This document shows, in pieces, positions 1 through 4,416 of a stretch of DNA of 7,532 bases (positions are counted from its first letter, which is position 1; every line of letters begins with the position of its first letter). The notes beneath the pieces were generated by a model that saw only the letters and a program-made list of their open reading frames with translations, was not told where the DNA came from and searched no databases. Position numbers and translations under genes: made by a program. The stretch spans positions 1-7,532 of the forward strand of contig JAGVOC010000470.1 in NCBI GenBank assembly GCA_020052975.1, written 5' to 3'. This DNA is from Desulfobacterales bacterium (lineage in GTDB: Bacteria > Desulfobacterota > Desulfobacteria > Desulfobacterales > RPRI01).

Positions 1-63
1 CTTATTGTGCCATTTTAGGATATGTTCACTCATAGAGTGATTTATATATCACAAAAAGGGCAA

Positions 64-84
64 CCCCGCAGCAGAGCTGCGAGG
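64..84 (-). terminator. Hairpin, possible terminator of the small lipoprotein gene
   Basis: Read on the - strand, CCTCGCAGC and GCTGCGGGG form a 9-bp stem (one G-T wobble) with a 3-nt TCT loop. A short spacer and a run of five T follow. It lies about 130 nt downstream of the lipoprotein stop codon in the right orientation. It could equally be a REP-like intergenic palindrome, because the T run is not directly against the stem. Confidence 0.4.
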
Positions 85-212
85 AATTCTTTTGATTAAT
101 AGGTTGAAAAGGGCACAACTGTCCTTAATATCCCCCTCACATCGTAATGGAACATAGGGAGAAGTCGGTATCACGGCGGCTTATATCTTGGCCTATCTTT
201 TTGCCAGGGCTA

Positions 213-350
213 TTATTTCTTGATGTCTTCTACTGCCTTATCGACTTTCTTGCCGGCGCGCTCCACCGGGCCTTCTTGGCAGCCCAATAGCCCCACAATC
301 AGGGCGATTATCGCCAACACAGCGAAGATACTCTTACCATTTTTCATCAT
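213..350 (-). CDS. Small lipoprotein, 45 residues
   Basis: This short gene starts with two ATG codons at 350 and 347, preceded by a good ribosome site (AAAGGAG about 8 nt upstream). The product begins MMKNGKSIFAVLAIIALIVG, a basic tip followed by a hydrophobic stretch. It ends in the lipobox LLGC with Cys24 as the likely lipidated residue. The mature part would be only 22 residues and highly charged, running QEGPVERAGKKVDKAVEDIKK after the Cys, probably an amphipathic helix. This is the layout of entericidin-like and other very small envelope lipoproteins, which often go unannotated. No enzymatic function is visible, and a cell-envelope or stress role is only an inference. It has no close partner gene; a hairpin that could end the transcript lies downstream at 64-84. 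The signal peptide and ribosome site make it convincing as a gene. Confidence 0.75.
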   Translation of the reverse strand: MMKNGKSIFAVLAIIALIVGLLGCQEGPVERAGKKVDKAVEDIKK

Positions 351-712
351 TTTTATCTCCTTTTGCGAATGGATGAACTTGCCTTAAATCTTGCTCACAG
401 AATTGTGCAGTGACTCACAATCACGGCCTGATTTTTGGGTTCGAATATATAAGAACTTTCTTTTTAGACGAGTAAGCATATGAACGCGGCGCTTGTATGT
501 AAATGATATAATAACAAAAACCTCCGCGATGACCTCAAAGTCCATCAAAGGGGCTGCGAACGCCAGCCGGTCCGCGGTTGAGGACATGCTTCTTGAAGCC
601 AGTGGAACAGACTTATGAGTTTTATGTAATGCGCCAAAGGAGACGCTTGAGCATCTTGACGGGACTGTCGTAATTCGGATTTAAGAAATCACATTGTGTG
701 CGGTTTGTCAAT

Positions 713-736
713 GAATTATCAGCTGAATTATCAGCT
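713..736. repeat. Perfect 12-bp tandem repeat
   Basis: GAATTATCAGCT occurs twice back to back. Because 12 is a multiple of three, the duplication keeps the frame of the weak - strand ORF that spans it, where it reads ADNSADNS. It is probably a slippage duplication. Confidence 0.7.
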
Positions 737-1019
737 AACATTGTCAGCGTTTTATATGAAACGCTGTTCCGGTCAAAGTCGTCTTTAAATATCCTCTTCC
801 GGTTGATTACCTTTCCTGTTACATTATGAACCAGCGCCAGGGCCACAAAGGCGGGGTTTAACCGCCTGCTAACAAGAAGTAAACGGCAAGCCCCTCTATT
901 GAGGTATCGATCTGCACTCTCATAAAATGTACGCCTGCATCATCGTTTCCCCTTTCTCGACGATATCGTTATCGGAGTCGAATGCGTCGATATAAAATCC
1001 AGTTCGTTCTCAGGCGTGC

Positions 1020-1049
1020 ATTATACATGAAAGCTGCCCACGGGGGCAA
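1020..1049 (-). promoter_or_regulatory. Possible sigma-70 type promoter reading leftwards
   Basis: On the - strand a perfect TATAAT (1025-1020) is preceded by TTGCCC (1049-1044) at an 18-nt spacing. No convincing gene lies directly downstream. Only very short frames follow, one with a GGGG ribosome-like site before ATGATG near 945-950. Sequence match only; no support from gene context. Confidence 0.35.
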
Positions 1050-1160
1050 AACAAAAAACGATAAAATCGATTCATATATATTGTCTTGCTGAGTAAAAAG
1101 CCGGAATAAACGGGTTACTTGTCAAAACGTCGGATACAAAGACGGGTTTCATTTTTCTCT

Positions 1161-1191
1161 AACTCTCCGATATTGAGGAGAAGTTTTTTTT
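1161..1191 (+). terminator. Rho-independent terminator-like hairpin, + orientation
   Basis: AACTCTCC (1161-1168) pairs with GGAGAAGTT (1177-1185), with one bulged base and an 8-nt loop. A run of eight T follows (1184-1191). The shape is that of an intrinsic terminator for + strand transcription, but no + strand gene is seen upstream. It may protect the cupin region from read-through. Confidence 0.45.
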
Positions 1192-1213
1192 GACAACAGA
1201 AGGTCATATAGTG

Positions 1214-1220
1214 GTTAGGC
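1214..1220 (-). other. Isolated attC-type R'' box after the cupin gene
   Basis: The - strand reads GCCTAAC, a perfect match to the integron RYYYAAC box, starting exactly 7 nt after the cupin stop. The PASTA gene stop and the frame-corrected kinase stop have the same 7-nt gap to their R'' boxes. No pairing L boxes or clean GTTRRRY partner are seen beyond it, so at best it is a decayed attC. Confidence 0.3.
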
Positions 1221-1227
1221 ATGACTT

Positions 1228-1557
1228 TCAGTCGACAATAAAAAGCGTTGCTCCAATCGCAGTGAAGGAGCGATGTGGCTCAGCATTGTCGGCGACTTGA
1301 TAGCTCATGCCTGGTTTGAGAACGAACTTCCGACCGTCCTTGAGCTCGGTGTGCAGCTCGCCCTCGAGACACAAGAGAATGTGCCCTTTCATGCACCAGT
1401 GGTCAGCCAGGTAACCCGGCGAATACTCGACCATGCGGACGCGGATGCCGCCGAAGTTTTGGGTACGCCAGTAGGCGACGCCTGCCTGACCTTTATGCGC
1501 AGTTCGCTCTATGGACGCCCAGTCTGTTATTCCAAATGGAATGTCAGCTATTTGCAT
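1228..1557 (-). CDS. DHCW-motif cupin fold protein
   Basis: The product is a 109-residue single-domain cupin. It carries the signature DHWCMKGH at residues 52-59, preceded by the conserved stretch RVRMVEYSPGYLA. The second half of the barrel follows, with CLEGELHTEL (63-72), a GMSYQVAD strand (83-90) and EPHRS (93-97). His53, Cys55, His59 and His95 are candidate metal ligands by analogy with other cupins. The length and whole-length pattern fit the family, so the gene appears intact; the substrate is unknown. I chose the ATG at 1557 because GGAG lies 8 nt upstream and the family begins near MQIADIPFG. An upstream start at 1584 would add nine atypical residues. The start overlaps the stop of a 24-codon mini-ORF by one base (TAATG), suggesting translational coupling. 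An attC-like box follows the stop, so it may once have been a gene cassette. Confidence 0.85.
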   Translation of the reverse strand: MQIADIPFGITDWASIERTAHKGQAGVAYWRTQNFGGIRVRMVEYSPGYLADHWCMKGHILLCLEGELHTELKDGRKFVLKPGMSYQVADNAEPHRSFTAIGATLFIVD

Positions 1558-1631
1558 TATGATTTCTCCGAATGCCTGACGCAAAAATCAGAGATATAGC
1601 TCTTTCCGGCAGCTACTGGTTTGTCACTCAT
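1557..1631 (-). pseudogene. 24-residue ORF, possible N-terminal stub of a class I methyltransferase
   Basis: A strong ribosome site (AAAAGGAGAACC) precedes ATG at 1631. The product begins MSDKPVAAGKS, which resembles, from memory, the N-terminus of a SAM-dependent methyltransferase family (pattern KPxAAGKSSFDL). After residue 11 it runs into unrelated sequence (YISDFCVRHSEKS) and stops at 1557, sharing one base with the cupin ATG. The ribosome site is good enough that the short frame is probably still translated and may set cupin expression by coupling. The family match rests on about 11 residues and is weak; it could instead be a leader peptide. Confidence 0.35.
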
Positions 1632-1715
1632 TGGTTCTCCTTTTTCTCACATAACTACCAGTTCAGTGGCCCACCCGTACAGATACGGACTTGCATTCAT
1701 ATCCGACCATCTTGA

Positions 1716-1847
1716 TCATCCCACGGACCCCCTATATTCCCCCTCGCCATATTCTCCTGGGCGTGTTTTGAAGAATCTTTGCTGCATCTGTGCCCGTTGT
1801 GGATCACCAAGCACCTGCAGTCTTTTCTGGATCTCTTGAGCGATCAT
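1716..1847 (-). pseudogene. N-terminal fragment of an AlkD-type DNA alkylation repair protein
   Basis: ATG at 1847 opens a 43-residue frame, MIAQEIQKRLQVLGDPQRAQ..., followed by QRFFKTRPGEYGEGE. This matches the start of the DNA alkylation repair (AlkD/HEAT-repeat glycosylase) family, whose members typically read near here as RFFKTGPGEYGEGDxFLGIRVP. Intact proteins run to about 220-240 residues. Here the similarity ends at GEGE, the next residues (YRGSVG) are unrelated, and a stop follows at 1716. No later part of the protein is seen in the window. An AGGAG lies about 11 nt before the ATG, so the original start region is preserved. The family call is fairly secure because the diagnostic motif is nearly complete; Arg29 replaces the usual Gly. 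The fragment cannot be an active enzyme. Confidence 0.65.
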
Positions 1848-1960
1848 CCCGGATAAGTCTCCTGAATATTAATGTTTCCTTATATTTGTCGGAAATGCAG
1901 CTTTTCCAAAAAAGGTTGCCCATTTCGGCAAAAGACTTGGCGTCGGTGATGGGTTGTGTA

Positions 1961-2278
1961 TTACGGGTTCGAGATGATTTCATTCAAGACATTGTCCACA
2001 ACAACAGGGGTCTCGAGGTAAGTCAACGTGGGATCATCTGAACCATATTTCCCGCGTACAAATGCCTTCCATTCGTGGGTAAATAAACGATCTGCATCTT
2101 CGCGTGATTTCCAGAGATAGATTCCGCCGGCTTTCTTGCCGTCAGGGTCTAGAAAGTAATACTTCCGAATTAGGCCGGGCATGCCTTTGTATTTCGGGGC
2201 TGTGCTTAGGAAGGTCTCCTGAGCCTGCTTGATCGACATCGGCTGCGGTAGTTTGAATTCAGCAATCACAGTAATCAT
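1961..2278 (-). CDS. YdhR-family putative monooxygenase (dimeric alpha/beta barrel)
   Basis: The 105-residue product starts MITVIAEFKLPQPMSIKQAQ and continues STAPKYKGMPGLIRKYYFL (25-43), GGIYLWKSREDADRLF (51-66), HEWKAFVRGKYG (68-79) and ETPVVVDNV (89-97). These are the conserved blocks of the YdhR / antibiotic-biosynthesis-monooxygenase-like family, small dimeric ferredoxin-fold barrels. Some relatives oxidise quinone-like substrates without a cofactor; many have no known substrate, so the reaction here is unknown. ATG at 2278 is preferred over the adjacent TTG at 2281 because AGGAG lies 6 nt before the ATG. The gene follows an attC-like site (2329-2406) in the cassette orientation, 50 nt from its edge. 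No attC is visible after its stop, so it may be the last cassette with a decayed attC, or a resident gene at the array end. It appears complete. Confidence 0.85.
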   Translation of the reverse strand: MITVIAEFKLPQPMSIKQAQETFLSTAPKYKGMPGLIRKYYFLDPDGKKAGGIYLWKSREDADRLFTHEWKAFVRGKYGSDDPTLTYLETPVVVDNVLNEIISNP

Positions 2279-2328
2279 CAATTTCTCCTTGTAAAAGGGG
2301 GGTCTGCCATTTGACTCCTGACGGGAGC

Positions 2329-2406
2329 GGCTAACCTGCTGCGCCGCCCAAACTTGCCCGTCAAGGCCGCAACGCTGCTTGCAGTCAGGTTGAGCCGATG
2401 TTAGCC
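2329..2406 (-). other. attC-like recombination site after the kinase gene
   Basis: Read on the - strand, GGCTAAC (2406-2400) is followed by CGGCTCAACCTGACTGC (2397-2381). This pairs with GCAGCAGGTTAGCCG (2342-2328), leaving two unpaired bases in the first arm. Such extrahelical bases in the 5' arm are a hallmark of attC and give the same orientation as the 2926-2985 site. The far end contains GTTAGCC (2335-2329), the same R' as in that site. An inner CTTG/CAAG hairpin lies in the variable part. The R box assignment is ambiguous: R'' could be GGCTAAC (2406-2400) or GCTCAAC (2395-2389). Confidence 0.65.
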
Positions 2407-2413
2407 GCGATTT

Positions 2414-2495
2414 CTATATTGACTTTGCAATTTGTGAAGCCAGCTCTTCCTGGTATAGCTCATTGCAATCAATAGTAATCTCTGCATGTTTTTTT
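2414..2495 (-). other. Out-of-frame C-terminal tail of the kinase gene
   Basis: If one A is removed from the seven-A run at 2495-2489, the kinase frame continues as HAEITIDCNELYQEELASQI and stops at TAG (2416-2414). This is the normal C-terminus of a shikimate kinase (pattern YxxxADxTIDC). It would give a 164-residue protein of usual family length. The restored stop lies 7 nt before the attC-like R'' box, the same gap as for the PASTA gene, which supports this as the original gene end. Confidence 0.7.
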
Positions 2496-2909
2496 GTAAA
2501 GAATTTGACGCTCTTCAAAAAGGTCCTTGAATGTTTGGTTCTTGGCTTTTGCAATTCCTCGTGTTTCGAAATATTTGATTCTTTTTTTTATTTTTTCAAA
2601 ACTTACTTCAAGAAATATTATTTTTGATATACCCAGCAAATGGGCCATTGCTTTCTCGCTGTAGGCAGCACTCCCACCTGTTGCGATAATATGGTTTTCA
2701 AGATTAATTTTTAAAATTTCCTCTTCCTCAATTGTTCTTAAGTTAAGATGGTCACTCTCATCTATGATTTGTTGTAGAGGCTTCTGTTGGTTAATTTGAA
2801 TAAGTACATCAGTATCAATAAAGCCAAGTCCTAAATTTTTTGCGAGAATTATTCCAATAGTGCTTTTCCCTGCACCAGGCATCCCGATTAGTGTTAGATT
2901 TGATTTCAT
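2469..2909 (-). CDS. Shikimate-kinase-like P-loop kinase, C-terminus frameshifted
   Basis: As read, the product has 146 residues. It shows a Walker A motif GMPGAGKST (9-17), the DTD motif (32-34), Arg58 in LRTIEEEE, GGS at 78-80, the LID arginine in ETRGIA (Arg117), and ERQILY (133-138). These correspond to ATP/Mg and shikimate-binding elements of shikimate kinases, which phosphorylate shikimate at the 3-OH in the aromatic amino acid pathway. A cassette-borne copy could act on another small substrate. After Lys140 a seven-A run shifts the frame, ending in TCRDYY instead of the usual tail; this is a real mutation or a sequencing error. The ribosome site is weak (CGGA). ATG lies only 16 nt from the R' box of the attC at 2926. 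The gene is visibly AT-rich beside its GC-richer neighbours, suggesting a separate origin. Confidence 0.75.
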   Translation of the reverse strand: MKSNLTLIGMPGAGKSTIGIILAKNLGLGFIDTDVLIQINQQKPLQQIIDESDHLNLRTIEEEEILKINLENHIIATGGSAAYSEKAMAHLLGISKIIFLEVSFEKIKKRIKYFETRGIAKAKNQTFKDLFEERQILYKKTCRDYY

Positions 2910-2925
2910 ATAAGATTTTTTCCGA

Positions 2926-2985
2926 GGCTAACGGTGCTAATCAGCCGCACGGTTTTTTTCGTCGGCTGCATTAGCCTTGTTAGAC
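2926..2985 (-). other. attC recombination site after the PASTA gene
   Basis: On the - strand the boxes are R'' GTCTAAC (2985-2979, perfect RYYYAAC), spacer AAG, then L'' GCTAATGCAGCCG (2975-2963). A loop containing seven A follows, then L' CGGCTGATTAGC (2946-2935), spacer ACC and R' GTTAGCC (2932-2926). L'' and L' pair along their whole length except for one extra G in L''. An unpaired base in the 5' arm is the canonical orientation mark of attC and gives the same direction as the flanking genes. R'' starts 7 nt after the PASTA gene stop, and the kinase ATG begins 16 nt after R'. This is the clearest attC in the window. Confidence 0.88.
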
Positions 2986-2992
2986 CAAAATC

Positions 2993-3814
2993 TCAATTGA
3001 GGCGCACAGTGAGCCGTACAACCCTTGAGACCACCCCTGGAAGCACGACAGCTGTCAATGGCCCTTGTCTGGATTCAAGACGCATAGCTTCTTCAGCCGG
3101 TACAATGGAAGCCGCAATTTCAACCATGTCGCCGGAGTGTGGTGGATACTGTTGGTTGCCAATTTGGCATACACCGCGCCACTTATTCCCTGAGATCGAC
3201 CGAATGCCGTTGGCCGGGAGTCGCTGAAGATACCATCCAGGCTGGTCACTCGGCGGCTGTATCGGCTGGACCCATATGAGCAGAGAGGACTTTGCGAGGT
3301 CGACACCCTCAATAGTGCCTTCCACATCGAACCTGAATACGTTGTCTGCACCACGCCTCGGCACAATATCGCCATCCTCCCTCGGCGAGAATATTGAGAC
3401 TGCAACAGTTGCAGTTGAACCACCCGTGTCATCGGTCTGCCGAGGCACTACGAATGTTTGGGTGCTGATGGAGTAACGCACAAGGGTGCCGCGTCTGACC
3501 TTAGTCCCGGCAAGCGGATTCTGGGACGTAGGGATTACGTATTCCGGCCGCGTGTTAGGAGCCTCCTGGGGCTGCGGCACTCCAACCAGTTTCATGGAGG
3601 ATAACCTGAGTTCGGCCTCGTCGCGGCTGAGGTCGGACAGGTCTGGCACCTCCACCAAGGCCGCACGTGGCCAGAGTACAAACGCGAGCATTCCGATGCC
3701 TACAGCCATCAAAAGCGCTACGGGTTTAGGTACACGCTTGATTACAAGTCCGATCGATAGAACGACGAGACCGGCACCAAGACTCACGACGATCGATTCC
3801 ACAGCACCCGACAT
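2993..3814 (-). CDS. Membrane-anchored PASTA-domain protein
   Basis: The 273-residue product starts with two hydrophobic helices (about 7-25 and 32-48) separated by a short basic loop (KRVPKP). This gives a double membrane anchor, with the remainder probably periplasmic. Residues 53-117 form one PASTA domain: VEVPDLSDLSRDEAELRLSS opens it, and NPLAGTKVRRGTLVRYSIS carries the typical P-x-G-xx-V-xx-G-xx-V ending. PASTA domains bind muropeptides or mediate contacts in Ser/Thr kinases and penicillin-binding proteins, but no kinase or transpeptidase is attached here. A C-terminal beta-rich domain (about 137-250) includes WVQPIQPPSDQPGWYLQRLP and PPHSGDMVEIAAS; I do not recognise it. The start has an excellent ribosome site (AAAGGAGG, 7 nt). 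ATG is 28 nt from the GTTAGAC core and attC follows the stop, so this is a complete gene cassette, and a long one. Its promoter must lie upstream. Confidence 0.85.
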   Translation of the reverse strand: MSGAVESIVVSLGAGLVVLSIGLVIKRVPKPVALLMAVGIGMLAFVLWPRAALVEVPDLSDLSRDEAELRLSSMKLVGVPQPQEAPNTRPEYVIPTSQNPLAGTKVRRGTLVRYSISTQTFVVPRQTDDTGGSTATVAVSIFSPREDGDIVPRRGADNVFRFDVEGTIEGVDLAKSSLLIWVQPIQPPSDQPGWYLQRLPANGIRSISGNKWRGVCQIGNQQYPPHSGDMVEIAASIVPAEEAMRLESRQGPLTAVVLPGVVSRVVRLTVRLN

Positions 3815-3842
3815 GTAATATCCTCCTTTTATGGCTCTTGCG

Positions 3843-3943
3843 GTCTAACGGCGGCTGTTGAGCCGCGAGCATCACAGGTCTAAAAAAATGTTCTTCTTTT
3901 TTTAGACCGAGAAGCGCAGTCGGCTCGAACGCCCTTGATAGGT
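3843..3943 (-). other. attC-like site in front of the PASTA cassette
   Basis: On the - strand, R'' ACCTATC (3943-3937, one mismatch to RYYYAAC) leads to L'' GTTCGAGCCG (3930-3921). A variable segment of about 55 nt follows, then L' CGGCTCAAC (3865-3857), spacer AGCCGCC, and R' GTTAGAC (3849-3843, perfect GTTRRRY). L'' has one extra C relative to L', the same kind and position of extrahelical base as in the well-known aadA attC. The variable segment folds into a perfect 12-bp hairpin (GGTCTAAAAAAA / TTTTTTTAGACC, 3877-3888 and 3897-3908) with an 8-nt loop. It implies a lost or gene-less cassette nearer intI. R'' and R' pair poorly, so confidence is moderate. Confidence 0.55.
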
Positions 3944-3996
3944 GGAGCGTGAGCGGAACCTGTCAAGGGTGTTCGAGTGTAACTCAACAGCCGCCG
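3849..3996. repeat. Nested long inverted repeats
   Basis: The outer arms CGGCGGCTGTTGAG (3849-3862) and CTCAACAGCCGCCG (3983-3996) are perfect 14-bp complements. An inner 20-nt pair, CTCGAACGCCCTTGATAGGT (3924-3943) and ACCTGTCAAGGGTGTTCGAG (3958-3977), matches at 18 of 20 positions. Both exceptions are G-T wobbles in the + strand, so a + strand RNA would pair throughout. The inner loop is 14 nt (GGAGCGTGAGCGGA). A local hairpin GCGGCT/AGCCGC (3851-3866) competes with the outer pairing. Confidence 0.85.
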
Positions 3997-4002
3997 ATAA
4001 GT
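3958..4002 (+). other. Shortened inverted copy of the neighbouring attC
   Basis: On the + strand the same boxes recur in the same order: ACCTGTC (3958-3964, R''-like), AAGGGT, GTTCGAGT (3971-3978, L''), only three bases (GTA), ACTCAAC (3982-3988, L'), AGCCGCC, and GATAAGT (3996-4002, six of seven matches to GTTRRRY). The extra C of L'' is kept. Compared with the - strand copy at 3843-3943, the large hairpin segment is missing. The two copies lie with their R'' boxes facing each other, 14 bp apart. Confidence 0.5.
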
Positions 4003-4049
4003 GAGATGGCCGAAGGCCAAGTGAGCGCCAGCGAACGGTCTCACTTATC
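3996..4049. repeat. Inverted repeat with inner GC-rich hairpin
   Basis: GATAAGTGAGA (3996-4006) and TCTCACTTATC (4039-4049) are perfect 11-bp complements. The loop holds a second hairpin TGGCC-gaa-GGCCA (4007-4019) and a GTGAGCG..AGCGAAC tract similar to the loop of the previous inverted repeat. The shape is REP-like, and it overlaps the GATAAGT end of the inverted attC copy. Confidence 0.75.
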
Positions 4050-4062
4050 AGTGGTAATAAGC

Positions 4063-4115
4063 GGAAAACTTTCCATATATTGCCCATATACGATGGAAAA
4101 TATTTCCGTATATTG
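4063..4115 (+). promoter_or_regulatory. Tandem dyad motif between attachment region and intI
   Basis: GGAAAACTTTCCATATATTG (4063-4082) is repeated 32 bp further on with GGAAAATATTTCC at 4095-4107, followed by GTATATTG to 4115. Each copy carries a GGAAA..TTTCC dyad followed by TATATTG. Three helical turns between copies put both on the same DNA face, as for paired operator sites. Their place upstream of intI and of the cassettes suggests binding sites for a regulator or bending protein at the shared promoter region. No clear -35/-10 pair could be fixed. Confidence 0.4.
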
Positions 4116-4185
4116 TCGTATTATCAATAAAACACGGAAAAAACACTGTCTAATTTTCCACGTTTTAACGATATTGATTGTTCCC

Positions 4186-4275
4186 ATGGAAATAAAGAAT
4201 AAATTTACACCAGATCCCAAAATAAAACTTATGGATCAGGTACGACAGGTTCTGAGATATCATCATTTCGAGTAA
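4186..4275 (+). pseudogene. intI: Truncated integron integrase (intI), N-terminal 29 residues
   Basis: ATG at 4186 opens a frame reading MEIKNKFTPDPKIKLMDQVR followed by QVLRYHHFE and a stop. The pattern L-M/L-DQVR-x-VLR-x-x-H-Y/F matches the N-terminal SAM-like DNA-binding domain of integron integrases. In those the next residues would be about YRTExxYxxWIxRFI. The family length is about 320-340 residues, so the core-binding remainder, the catalytic tyrosine domain (R...HxxR...Y) and the IntI-specific insertion are all absent, and no continuation was found to the right in any frame I read. No strong ribosome site precedes the ATG. The gene points right while the cassettes point left, the standard intI arrangement. 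The call rests on about 20 residues plus strong context. The truncated product cannot recombine DNA. Confidence 0.7.
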
Positions 4276-4416
4276 GCCTATTGAAGATCATCTTTCTCAT
4301 ATGATCTAATATTTCATTTTGTTTTTTGAATGGGCCGATAAATGATGTTCCCTCGTTTCAGTAACACGGGGTGGGTTGAAAATATATTCCTTCCTTATCA
4401 CACTTTTAAATTTTAA
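4276..4416. other. AT-rich junction between the intI stub and the recombinase remnant
   Basis: No gene, repeat boundary or target-site duplication is recognisable here. It marks where intI was lost and where the 3' part of another recombinase gene begins. Confidence 0.4.

Larger units (their letters stand above)
351..1160. other. Gene-poor stretch with no convincing gene
   Basis: About 800 bases carry only short open frames without family resemblance. They include - strand frames at 384-587 and 622-846, and a + strand frame at 529-618 that follows an extended -10-like TGATATAAT (504-512) but lacks a ribosome site. Other marks are a perfect 8-bp hairpin (CAGCGTTT/AAACGCTG, 745-766), a 12-bp tandem repeat (713-736), a GGCGG/CCGCC hairpin near 850, and a possible - strand promoter (1020-1049). 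It may be decayed accessory DNA. Confidence 0.5.
2329..4275. mobile_element. Degraded integron: truncated intI plus a divergent cassette array
   Basis: An intI N-terminal fragment (+ strand, 4186-4275) faces away from - strand genes separated by attC-like sites at 3843-3943, 2926-2985 and 2329-2406. Integrase divergent from cassettes, single-gene cassettes with hardly any leader, stop codons next to R'' boxes, and unrelated gene contents with differing base composition are the standard integron layout. The integrase is cut to 29 residues, so mobility would need an integrase in trans. No clear attI could be assigned. The array may extend left to include the YdhR-like and cupin genes. Confidence 0.75.

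Noticed and set aside
384..587. 67-codon - strand frame
   Set aside because: No ribosome site and no family resemblance, and an equally plausible short + strand frame (529-618) overlaps it. Kept as non-coding.
622..846. 74-codon - strand frame containing the ADNSADNS repeat
   Set aside because: No recognisable domain and no clear ribosome site. The frame also stays open upstream without a start, so it is at best a remnant.
1159..1220. Complete attC after the cupin gene (CTAAC/GTTAG ends)
   Set aside because: Only the R'' box is good. The far GTTAGAG breaks the consensus and no L-box pairing exists; the hairpin there ends in a T run and fits a terminator better.
1273..1599. + strand frame opposite the cupin gene
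   Set aside because: It is an antisense shadow; the opposite strand encodes a full-length recognisable cupin.
1675..1688. CCGTA/TACGG hairpin as a group II intron domain
   Set aside because: The stem is only 5 bp; no domain V/VI consensus or reverse transcriptase is present.
3962..3984. - strand TTGACA (3966-3961) as cassette promoter
   Set aside because: The -35 is perfect, but at 17 nt the -10 would be ACCTAT, a poor match, and it lies within the attC boxes.
3949..4185. Upstream extension of the intI frame to 3949
   Set aside because: The extension runs through the inverted repeats and has no integrase similarity; the resemblance begins only after the ATG at 4186.
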